Shown here one piece after another: positions 1-6,532 of a stretch of DNA of 6,532 nt (its first letter is position 1; each line of letters starts with the position of its first letter). Under the pieces are notes generated by a model. The model was not told the origin of the DNA and searched no databases. It saw only the letters and a program-made list of their open reading frames with translations. Made by a program: the position numbers and the translations under genes. This DNA comes from Parachlamydiaceae bacterium (lineage in GTDB: Bacteria > Chlamydiota > Chlamydiia > Chlamydiales > Parachlamydiaceae): assembly GCA_003164155.1 (NCBI GenBank), contig PLSG01000272.1:1-6532 (forward strand), read 5' to 3'.

Positions 1-3000
1 GCACTGCCATCAATCAGGATGGAGCAAGCTCTGGTTTAACTGTTCCCAATGGAAAAGCCCAAGCAGCCCTATTGCGCAGTGCTTTGACTAACGCAAAACT
101 GCAGGCAAGTGATATCGACTATATCGAAGCACATGGAACGGGAACAGCCCTAGGAGACCCTATTGAAGTGCAAGCTCTTTCGGAAATATTTAGAGCTTCG
201 CGAGATCATACACATCCACTTTGGCTTGGCTCTGTAAAAACCAATATTGGCCACCTAGAGGGAGCTGCTGGGATTGCAAGTATCATTAAACTTGTTTTAG
301 CCTTTAAACATGAAGCCATTCCTCCGCATATGCATTTTCAAAAGTTGAACCCCTTGATTGATTTAGAGTCCATACCCGCAAAAATCCCTTTGGAATTGGT
401 CCCTTGGCCGCATAAAGACACACCTAGAATAGCAGGTGTAAGCTCTTTTGGATTTAGCGGAACAAATGCACATGTCATATTAGAAGAAGCACCTATGGCT
501 TCCAAATATCTAAATCTGATCGAGAGACCCCTACACCTTTTTACACTTTCCGCTAAGAATGAATCCGCTTTGAAAGAAGCGATTTCGCTTTTTAAAGAAC
601 ATCTTAATGCTCATCCAACGCTAGCTTTGGCAGATATTGCTTTTACGGCCAATACAGGGCGCGCGCACTTTGACATACGTGTAGCGCTCGTTGCTAAAAA
701 TACAACTGAGCTGTTAGCTAAATTATCCAGCCAAGCGTTCGTTATCACACAGGCTGCTTTTTCAGCACCAAAAATTGCTTTCCTTTTCATAGAGCAAGAA
801 GCAGAGCATGCACAGATGGGCAAAAAGCTCTATGAGACACAACCTGTATATAAAGACGCATTCGATCGATGTGCCACAATCCTCGATGCACAATTGGACA
901 AACCTTTTTTAAAGCACCTTTTTAACAGCAATAAAAAAAGTGGCGATTTAGATCAACCAGGCTGCAAATTTCCTGTGATATTTGCCTTTGAATATGCCCT
1001 TGCCGAACTTTGGAAAAGCTGGGGAATCATCCCCAACTTTGTTATAGGGGATGAAGTTGGAGGGTTTGTAGCTAGTGTGATTGCGCATATCGTAAGCTTA
1101 GAGGATGGGTGTAAACTTATTGCAGCACACAGCCGCGTAATGCAAGCATGGCCACTTGTTAAATCAAGAGAATCTCTAATTGAAGAATTTGAGCAAATTG
1201 CACAATCCATTGCTTATCACCCTCCTCATTTGGGAATGGTTTCGACTTTAACCGGAAAGGTAATAGATGCCAGTAGCATAAATGCTCAATATTGGTTAGA
1301 GCGCATTAAGCAGCCGATAATGATAGAAAAAACCTTTCAAGCTATAAAAGAGTTAGATTGTGTACTATTTTTAGAAATGGGCATGCAACAGGTCTCAACA
1401 ACGCAAGGTACTTGTCTGGCAAGCCTAAAGCCTGGAAAAGATGAGTGGAGCACGCTTTTGGAAAGTCTAGGTCAATTATATCTTAGAGGATTTTCCATTG
1501 ACTGGAAAAACTTTGAAGCACCTTATCAAAGGCAAAAAGTAGAACTGCCTACTTACCCCTTCCAAAGACAGCGCTACTGGGTTCAACAAAAGACCTCACT
1601 TCCCCAGTTTGCGGTCGGCAGAGCTCGCTTGGCTCATCCTTTTTTGGGCTTTCAGTTTGATGTGCCTCAAATTGAAAAGAGGATCTATGAGTCTATCTTA
1701 AGCAGCACAACCGTGCGCTTGCTGCTAGATCACGTCTTCTACGGCGTACCAATCTTTGCTTTTGCGGCTTATGTTTCAACCCTAATTGATGCTATTGTCG
1801 ATTCTTCTTCAACACCACAATGTATTAAATTCAATGAAATAAATATAGATGAGCCCCTGCTTTTTAGATCAAATGAGACCCATCTTTTTCAAACCGTGTT
1901 AGATAAGCTCGAAGAGGGAAAGCCGTTTAATATGGCCATACAATCCCGTACAGATTCCGACATCTCTACATGGAGACGACATCTGACAGGATCTGGAATG
2001 CTTGTAGAAATGACGCATTCCAAGGAGATCATCGACCTTGGTCAACTTCAAATCCAATCAAAAAAAGAAATAGAAGGAGCCTCACTCTATGCATCGCTGG
2101 AATTACAAGAAGTGCATCTGGGTGAAGGTTTTCAATGGATAGGCACTTGTTATATTGGAGAGGACTACGTCTTAGCTAAGCTACGCCATCCTACGGCTTC
2201 TTATATGGGCGAAGCTAATCGACACGCGGGTTATCTCGATGCAGCCCTTGTCCTTGGTGCAAAACGCTGCCTACAAAATGAAACGCATGAGGTGTGCGTC
2301 CCGGTTGCCATAGATAACATGAGCATTGGGTCTGCTCCCATCGGAGAATGGGTCTATGTCGTCCTATTAGAAGTAAAGGACGATGTACACATCTGCCGCT
2401 GTGTCTGGTGCGATCGAGAAGGAGGCGTCGTCGACTTCATCGATCAGGTGCGCTTTCGCAAGGCACCCAAAGAGCGTTTACTGCAAACCCTACTCCATCC
2501 TGTGGATGTTGAAAAAAACTGTTATGTGAAGGCATGGCAGGTGCATATTCCAGAAATCGTTCCTGAAACATCCGAAACAATGATCTGGTTTGATCACACA
2601 GGGGCGACCTCCTTAAATTCTCCTCCACCGCTAATCTCAAGGCGCTTAAAGGTAGAGTGGCAGGGAGACGTTGATTCTTTCCCCATTGTTCCTATCGATG
2701 ATACTGTTGAAGGCTACAAGAAACTATTGCGCGAGGAACTCTCTAAGGCAAAGGCCGTCGTTTATGAAGCCTCACTTTGCGATGCTATCGCACCCACCTA
2801 TCCCGGATTGGAATCGCTGCTCCATTTATTACAAGCATGGATCTCACTAGAATCGCAAACTTTGCCCAAACTCATCATCCTTACAAGAGAAGCATACCTA
2901 GTTAATGCGCCTGCCTTAGCCGCAATCTTGGGCCTTTTAACGACCCTCGAAGCGGAATACCCCTTTATTTCTTACCGGCATATCGATATCGATACGGCAT

Positions 3001-6000
3001 CTTCCCCAGACACTGTTCGCGCAAGCTTTTTTGCTAAGGATAGTGAAACCGTGCATGTATGGCGACAGGGAATCTGTGTTGTTCCGCGATTGCGCAATTT
3101 AGCGCACATGCGCGGCAAACCTTCGAGCATGGATATAAAGCAACGGCCAATCACACTGGACCCATCTGGCAGCTACCTCATTACGGGAGGGCTGGGAGCT
3201 TTGGGACTATGGCTGGCTGAGTATTTGCTTTCCAAAGGGATCAAACACATCCATTTGGCATCAAGGAAAGCTCCTGAGGCAGCTTTAAAAACAACCATAA
3301 AAGAACTTGAAAACCGATATCTGGCAAACCTCATTCCGCATGCCGTCGACATAGGAGAAGAGGGAGCGGCAAATGCGCTATTGCAGGCGTTAGCACAAGA
3401 TTGCCTTCCCTTAAAAGGCATTTTTCATCTAGCCGGCATTTTGGAAGATGCGAGTTTACCCGAACAAACGATCGAGGGCATTCAAAGGGTTGGTCATGCC
3501 AAAGCTTGGGGCGCTTACTATCTGCATAAGGCCACGGAGCAACAGCACATCCCTTTAATTTTCTTTTCTTCCATCGCCGCTCTACTGGGATCTTCTGGAC
3601 AAGCAAATTATGCGATTGCCAATACCTATTTGGATGCACTTTCACACTATCGTCAGCAAAAAGGATTGCCCACGCTCTCTGTCGACTGGGGACCTTGGCT
3701 TGAGCTAGGCATGGCGAAAGATCTCAATGTGCGTTTACGCTCCTATGGCTTTCTACCCATTGAAAAAAAAAGCGGCGCCGATTTATTGGATGAGGCTTTT
3801 AAGCAAGGATATGCCCAAATCGGCGCTGCACCACTGCGTTGGGAACAGTTTGCCAAAGCCAGAGTTCATGTGGCTCCTTGGCTAAGTGAGCTTGTCATCA
3901 ATACGTTGAGCGAGAAGGGGCCTTTATTAAAGGTTTTGGAATCGACACCGTTGGAGGAACGGCAGGACATCTTAGATAACGCTTTATTGGAAATACTGCG
4001 CAACACCTTAAAGCTAGAGAAAAGTACAGAGATTAATCCCCAAATGGGATTTTTCGATCTCGGCATGGACTCTCTCATGGCCGTTGAGCTGCGCAATGGC
4101 ATACAATATGCCATCGGATCGAAATATGCGATCACGGCCGCCGAAATCTTTAACTATCCTACCTTGGCAAAAATGGGGCAGTTTTTGGCTCAAAAACTGA
4201 AGCTGGCCGGCTTGGAGAGCCCGCAAAAAGTCGTGCGCATAAGGGAATTGACCACACCTAACGAACCCTTGGCAATTATTGGGATGGGATGCCGCTTTCC
4301 GGGAGGAGCAAATAGTCCCAAGCAGTTTTGGGAATTGCTTGAACAGGGATTTGATGGCATGTCAGAGGTCCCTAAAGATCGCTGGGATGTGGATGCCTAC
4401 TATGATCCCGATCCAAAGGCCCCTGGAAAACTGATTCCTCGCGTAGGAGGATTTCTCAAATTGCCTGTAGGGGATTTTGATGCTCCCTTCTTTCGCATCA
4501 GTCCTCGTCAAGCGGAAATGATGGATCCTCAGCAGCGCCTCCTTTTAGAGGTGAGCTGGGAGGCTTTAGAGGATGCCGGCATTGATCCCACCTCATTAAA
4601 GGAGACGGAAACGGGAGTTTATGTAGGCATTTGGCACTCAGATTATGCAGAGCTACTGGCCAAACAGTATGGAGTTGAAGGGATTAACTCCTTTACAAAC
4701 GGCACGACACTGAGTGCTGCGGCGGGGGTACTCTCTTTCTATTATGGCCTTTTAGGCCCTTCCTATGCGGTAGATACGGCCTGCTCCTCTTCCATGGTGG
4801 CACTCGATGGAGCCGCCAAAGGCTTGCAGCGAGGAGAATGCGATCTGGCTATTGTAGCCGGTTCCAACATGTTGTTAACTCCAGATGTCAGCATTGGCTT
4901 TGATAAGGCTGGCATGCTCTCTCCCGACGGGTATAGCAAAAGCTTTGATGCCCAAGCAAATGGGTATGGGCGCAGCGAAGGGATTGGCGTTGTGGTCATT
5001 AAAAGGCTAAGTGATGCACTGAAAGATGCAGACCGCATCTATGGAATCGTTAAATCCGTGCGCGTCAATCACAATGGACCCTCTAGTGGACTCACCGTCC
5101 CTAACGGAGTGGCACAAGCTAAATTGATTCGGCATGCTTTGCAAGAAGCAAACGTAAAGCCAGAGGAGGTAGATTATGTAGAATGCCATGGAACGGGGAC
5201 ATCATTAGGAGATCCTATAGAAGTAAGCGCCTTGAACGAGGTGTTTTCAGGCAGCCACCGAGCAATTCGGCCTTTGCTTATTGGGTCTGTCAAAAGCAAT
5301 ATGGGCCATTTGGAAGCAAGTGCCGGCATAGCCGGTTTGATTAAAGTGCTATTGTCTTTGCAACATGAGGCTATTCCTAAAAACATTCATTTTTCCAAAC
5401 TAAATCCTAAAATGAGTTTAGAAGTAATTCCGGCAGCCATTCCTGAAAAATTGACCCCATGGAAGCAATTGGGAAAAGCAAAAATTGCAGGAATCAGCTC
5501 CTTTGGAGCTACAGGCATCAATGCGCATGCGGTCATTGAAGCGCCTCCACAAAAGACACTAAAGCAAAACGAGATTCCAGATAGACCTTTGGCCCTCATC
5601 ACGCTTTCGGCAAAAAATAGCGAGGCCTTGGATGCACTCATTGCGCGCTACATTGCGCAAGAAAATATGTCTTTAATTTCTACAGATTTGGCAGATATAG
5701 CCTACATGGCCAACACGGGACGCTGCCATTTCCAAAAACGCCTTGCGGTCATTGCAGAAACCTCTCAAGAGCTTATCGACAAGCTCTCTAGCGGCAATTA
5801 CCTGCGCATGACTTATGAGGCACGTGAGCGCCCATTTTTTGTGAATTTTTCTTATGCAGATAACTATGAAGTAACCTGGGAAGCCGTTGTGGCCAAGAGC
5901 GCACTCTTGGTAGAAGTCGTAAAGGATGTAGGTCGATCTGGATCGGATGTACTCCTATTACCCCCTCTAAATCAAGCTCCGCCAAAGGAGTTATTTAACG

Positions 6001-6532
6001 CCTTTCTTATCAATCTGGCAGAACTTTACCTTCGTGGAGCCGCTATCGATTGGAAGGCATTCGATGCGCCCTATCATAGGCAAAAAGTCTCTTTACCTAC
6101 TTATCCCTTTCAAAAGCAGCGCTATTGGCTTAAAGCTACAAAAACAGCCTCTCACATGCAGCGAGATCGCCAGCTTATTCATCCTCTTTTGGGGGAATAC
6201 GCTCCCTCTCCGTCAATTGAGAAACGATTTGAAAATGAACTCGCCCTTAACACTTTTGCCTATCTAAACGACCATCAAATTTACGAATCTCTCTTATTTC
6301 CCGCCGCTGGTTTTGTGGAACTGGCATTGGCTGCGGCAAAGTACTTGCTTGAAGGTGAAGCTATAACTGTGGAAAATATAACCATTGAAGAACCTTTATT
6401 CTTAGCAGCAGAAACCTCCAATCCTATTCAGATTTTAGCTATCCCTGAAGAAGGTCATAAGTATTCCATTTCTATTTACAGCCAGCAGGGAAAAGATAAA
6501 ATATGGACCGCGCATTCAACTGCGCATGCGCA
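1..6532 (+). CDS. Modular type I polyketide synthase, internal fragment (partial at both ends)
   Basis: The frame with codons starting at position 3 is open to position 6530 (2176 codons, no stop), and the gene continues beyond both edges. It encodes a cytoplasmic multidomain enzyme that extends a thioester-bound acyl chain while it is tethered to carrier domains. Seen in order: end of KS1, KS-AT linker, degenerate AT, post-AT linker, DH, KR, ACP, full KS2, linker with the AT missing, and start of a second DH. Catalytic residues are intact in KS2 (Cys 4782, His 5187, His 5307), KR (Ser 3570, Tyr 3609, Asn 3621) and ACP (Ser 4071). Neither module has a functional-looking AT, so malonyl-type extender units would have to be loaded by a separate enzyme (inference). 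Family assignment is certain; product, pathway name and gene symbol cannot be deduced. No start codon, ribosome binding site or regulation is visible in the window. Confidence 0.97.
3..494 (+). other. KS1 domain, C-terminal part (beta-ketoacyl synthase, module 1)
   Basis: This is the last roughly 164 residues of a ketosynthase, the domain that performs decarboxylative Claisen condensation. The window opens in the motif AINQDGASSGLTVPNG (6-53), typical of modular KS domains. The two catalytic His motifs are intact: EAHGTGT with His at 132-134 and KTNIGHLEG with Lys at 237-239 and His at 252-254. The domain ends with SSFGFSGTNAHVILEEAP (441-494), the standard cis-AT-type KS ending. The active-site Cys motif lies upstream of the window, so whether KS1 can condense is not proven, but nothing visible is degenerate. 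Confidence 0.95.
495..770 (+). other. KS-to-AT linker domain, module 1
   Basis: This roughly 92-residue segment links KS to AT in type I PKSs and forms a small alpha/beta domain. The diagnostic pieces are LSAKNESAL (about 546-572), then LADIAFTANTGRAHF (about 630-674) and RVALVA. A paralogous segment with the same motif order follows KS2. In PKSs that use trans-acting ATs the same linker is retained and is often called the AT-docking or flanking subdomain, so it may still serve as a platform for an external AT (inference). It appears complete here. Confidence 0.85.
771..1430 (+). other. Degenerate acyltransferase remnant (psi-AT1), module 1
   Basis: AT domains load malonyl-type units onto the ACP through a Ser-His pair. 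This segment is recognisably AT but looks catalytically dead. The entry motif usually reading FLFTGQG is FLFIEQE (780-800). The stretch WGIIPNFVIGDEVGG (1020-1064) aligns without gaps to the family consensus WGIxPxxVxGHSxGE, so the nucleophile Ser is Glu (1053-1055) and the preceding His is Asp. In the following SLEDGCKLIAAHSRVMQ (1095-1145) the carboxylate-binding Arg is His (1128-1130). Just after MQ the sequence jumps to EEFEQIAQSIAYHPPHLG (1180-1234), omitting about 70 residues of the small subdomain, and the usual AFHS motif is unrecognisable (perhaps VKS). The C-terminal FLEIGP block survives as FLEMGM (1368-1385). The reading frame is intact, so it is kept as a structural remnant rather than a frameshifted pseudogene. 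Confidence 0.88.
1440..1582 (+). other. Post-AT linker, module 1
   Basis: The segment carries the hallmark sequence that follows AT domains and wraps back onto the KS: a helix LGQLYLRGFSIDW (about 1467-1505) and then Y-Q-R-Q-K-V-E-LPTYPFQRQRYW, ending at 1580. It is fully conserved although the preceding AT is degenerate, which suggests selection on the KS-linker scaffold. A closely similar copy occurs at 6000-6128. Confidence 0.9.
1620..2475 (+). other. DH1 domain (dehydratase, double hot-dog fold), motif-degenerate
   Basis: PKS dehydratases remove water from the beta-hydroxyacyl-ACP intermediate using a His-Asp pair. The domain opens with HPFLG (1635-1649). The catalytic His is at 1731-1733 in LDHVFYGVPIFAF; the family motif HxxxGxxxxP keeps His and Gly but its Pro is Ala (1758-1760). 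The likely catalytic Asp is at 2238-2240 in GYLDAALVL, 169 residues later, which is normal spacing, but the usual DxxxQ/H Gln/His is Val and the preceding HPxxLD reads HAGYLD. The usual YGPxFQ motif is LGEGFQ (about 2121-2138). Length of about 280 residues is normal. The catalytic pair is present while supporting motifs have drifted; activity is therefore uncertain. Confidence 0.8.
2520..3165 (+). other. KR1 structural (non-catalytic) subdomain, module 1
   Basis: Between DH1 and the NADPH-binding part of KR1 lie about 215 residues that match the position and size of the KR structural subdomain, a truncated Rossmann fold that stabilises the catalytic half. Supporting traits are the start YVKAWQV (where families have a Y-x-x-x-W motif), a central LPKLIILTREA (2865-2897, equivalent to the usual beta-strand LWLVTRGA), and the exit strand VPRLRNL before the Rossmann motif. 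The sequence is poorly conserved, as is normal. The region is too short for, and lacks the nucleotide-binding motif of, an enoylreductase, and lacks SAM-binding methyltransferase motifs. Confidence 0.7.
3168..3720 (+). other. KR1 catalytic subdomain (B-type-like ketoreductase)
   Basis: KR reduces the beta-keto group with NADPH. The Rossmann motif TGGLGALG (3183-3206) is intact. The catalytic set is present: Lys at 3501-3503, Ser at 3570-3572 in FFSSIAALLG, Tyr at 3609-3611 and Asn at 3621-3623 in QANYAIAN. The stereochemical motif is LED (3441-3449) where B-type KRs have LDD; the second Asp is kept, and the Trp diagnostic of A-type KRs eight residues before Tyr is Leu (3585). This predicts a B-type, D-hydroxy product, which is the stereochemistry that a DH normally uses. 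The end motif VDWGPWLELGMA (3690-3719) is typical. All evidence points to an active reductase. Confidence 0.92.
3930..4200 (+). other. ACP domain (acyl carrier protein), module 1
   Basis: The carrier domain holds the growing chain on a phosphopantetheine arm. The attachment Ser is at 4071-4073 in FFDLGMDSLMAVELRN, a classic PKS ACP motif (usually LGxDSL). Helix I (ALLEILRNTLKLE, 3984-4022) and the C-terminal block AAEIFNYPTLAKMGQFLAQKL are also canonical. It sits between KR1 and KS2 as the end of module 1, and only about 20 residues link it to KS2. The only ACP in the window, it is present as a single copy and looks functional. Confidence 0.95.
4263..5549 (+). other. KS2 domain, complete (beta-ketoacyl synthase, module 2)
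   Basis: A full-length ketosynthase of about 429 residues starting EPLAIIGMGCRFPGG (4263-4307). The nucleophilic Cys is at 4782-4784 in VDTACSSSM; the catalytic His residues are at 5187-5189 in ECHGTGTSLGDPIE and 5307-5309 in KSNMGHLEA with Lys at 5292-5294. All catalytic positions are intact, so it should condense. Several ordinarily conserved motifs differ from the bacterial modular consensus: GYGRSEG (4962-4982) instead of GYVRGEG, VNHNGPSSG (5064-5090) instead of VNQDGxSNG, ECHGTGT instead of EAHGTGT, and SSFGATGINAHAVIEAPP (5496-5549) instead of SSFGFSGTNAHVILEEAP. The domain accepts the chain from the upstream ACP (established module logic). Confidence 0.96.
5550..5810 (+). other. KS-to-AT linker (flanking/docking) domain, module 2
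   Basis: The roughly 87-residue KS-proximal linker is complete, with LITLSAKNSEAL (about 5598-5633) and LADIAYMANTGRCHF (5688-5732) followed by KRLAVIAETSQELIDKLSSG. It parallels 495-770 of module 1 motif for motif. In trans-AT PKSs this is the part left behind where the AT has been lost. Here it is directly followed by the AT deletion, so it is the obvious candidate for a site where an external AT would bind (inference). Confidence 0.85.
5811..5999 (+). other. Residual segment at the AT2 position (AT essentially deleted)
   Basis: About 63 residues sit where a cis-acting AT of about 300 residues should be. There is no GQG, GHSxG, carboxylate-binding Arg or HAFHS motif. The stretch ALLVEVVKDVGRSGSDVLLLPPL (about 5910-5972; given here only as a loose comparison) may be the last trace of the AT C-terminal block that usually reads FLEIGP... 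followed by a WLPSLR-like strand. The middle part (RPFFVNFSYADNYEVTW) is not recognisable. The frame is preserved across the deletion. Confidence 0.72.
6000..6128 (+). other. Post-AT linker, module 2
   Basis: The helix LAELYLRGAAIDW leads into APYHRQKVSLPTYPFQKQRYW, ending at 6128. This is the same post-AT/KS-wrapping linker as at 1440-1580, conserved at most positions. Its retention right after an excised AT indicates that the loss was confined to the catalytic AT core. The distance from the KS2 NAH motif (Asn at 5520) to the Tyr of YPF (6102) is 194 residues, against 363 for module 1 and about 430 in ordinary cis-AT modules (family size from general knowledge). Confidence 0.88.
6180..6532 (+). 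other. DH2 domain, N-terminal part (dehydratase, module 2, partial)
   Basis: Starts with HPLLGEY (6180-6200). The catalytic His is at 6273-6275 in LNDHQIYESLLFPAAGFVELALAAAKYLL; in HxxxGxxxxP the Pro is kept (6300-6302) but the Gly is Glu (6285-6287). The following IEEPLFL block and the WTAHSTAHA stretch near the window end (family: W..HASG) are typical of the first hot-dog half. The catalytic Asp lies beyond the window, so activity cannot be judged. This is the reverse of DH1, which keeps the Gly but loses the Pro. Confidence 0.82.

Noticed and set aside
495..497. ATG at the KS1-linker boundary as a gene start
   Set aside because: The frame is open and strongly PKS-like upstream to the window edge, and no ribosome binding site-like or intergenic sequence precedes it.
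771..1430. Frameshift or sequencing error as the explanation of the abnormal AT1
   Set aside because: The same frame carries AT-like blocks on both sides of the missing part (WGI.P, SLEDG, then EEFEQIA, FLEMG), so the change is in-frame substitution plus an in-frame deletion. The AT2 loss next door makes a single error unlikely.
2520..3165. Possible enoylreductase or methyltransferase insert between DH1 and KR1
   Set aside because: The roughly 215 residues match a KR structural subdomain in size and position, and neither the ER nucleotide-binding motif nor SAM-binding motifs are present.
3331..3645. Minus-strand reading frame of 104 codons across the KR region, and similar shorter minus-strand frames (for example 4763-5038, 5387-5641)
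   Set aside because: All lie opposite conserved KR or KS catalytic motifs in the PKS frame; their translations look like low-information antisense shadows and have no supporting start context.
6034..6267. A 77-codon + strand reading frame starting with ATG
   Set aside because: It is out of frame with, and entirely inside, the post-AT linker and DH2 coding sequence, whose translation carries clear family motifs. Its own translation shows no recognisable domain.
6521..6532. Perfect 12-bp palindrome TGCGCATGCGCA at the window end
   Set aside because: It is inside DH2 coding sequence (Ala-His-Ala) with no repeat partner or operator context; a short chance palindrome is likely.

Overview
The window is one uninterrupted piece of a very large modular type I polyketide synthase (PKS) gene on the + strand. 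Frame 3 (codons starting at position 3) reads through without a stop from 3 to 6530, 2176 codons, and enters and leaves in mid-domain, so start codon, promoter and terminator all lie outside. I translated the whole frame by hand; PKS signature motifs appear in the expected order with no frame break. There is no intergenic DNA and I see no RNA gene, mobile element or CRISPR array.

Layout: C-terminal part of a first ketosynthase (KS1, 3-494); KS-to-AT linker (495-770); a degenerate, shortened acyltransferase (771-1430); post-AT linker (1440-1580); dehydratase DH1 (about 1620-2475); ketoreductase KR1 (structural half about 2520-3165, catalytic half 3168-3720); acyl carrier protein (about 3930-4200); short linker; complete KS2 (4263-5549); a linker in which almost the whole AT is gone (5550-6128); and the N-terminal part of DH2 (about 6180-6532). 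Module 1 is KS-(psi-AT)-DH-KR-ACP and the next begins KS-(AT deleted)-DH. No enoylreductase or C-methyltransferase is visible in module 1.

The notable point is the AT domains. The first aligns well with cis-AT family motifs but has lost the nucleophilic Ser (Glu instead), its neighbouring His (Asp), the carboxylate-binding Arg (His) and roughly 70 residues that correspond to the small ferredoxin-like subdomain carrying the approach to the catalytic His. The second has been reduced to about 60 residues between intact flanking linkers. KS2, KR1 and the ACP keep all catalytic residues and the frame is open, so this does not look like ordinary gene decay. The simplest inference is a cis-AT assembly line that has lost, or is losing, its own ATs and now depends on an AT acting in trans, caught at two different stages in neighbouring modules. 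If active, module 1 would condense one extender unit, reduce the beta-keto group (B-type KR motif) and perhaps dehydrate it, and KS2 would take the chain onward.

Organism: the moderate GC (by eye mid-40s percent, lower in the first 1.6 kb), the long intron-free frame and the modular layout suggest a bacterium, not a high-GC actinomycete. Environmental or host-associated low/mid-GC bacteria with large PKS genes would fit, but the sequence alone does not fix the taxon, and some KS2 motif variants recall eukaryotic iterative PKSs.
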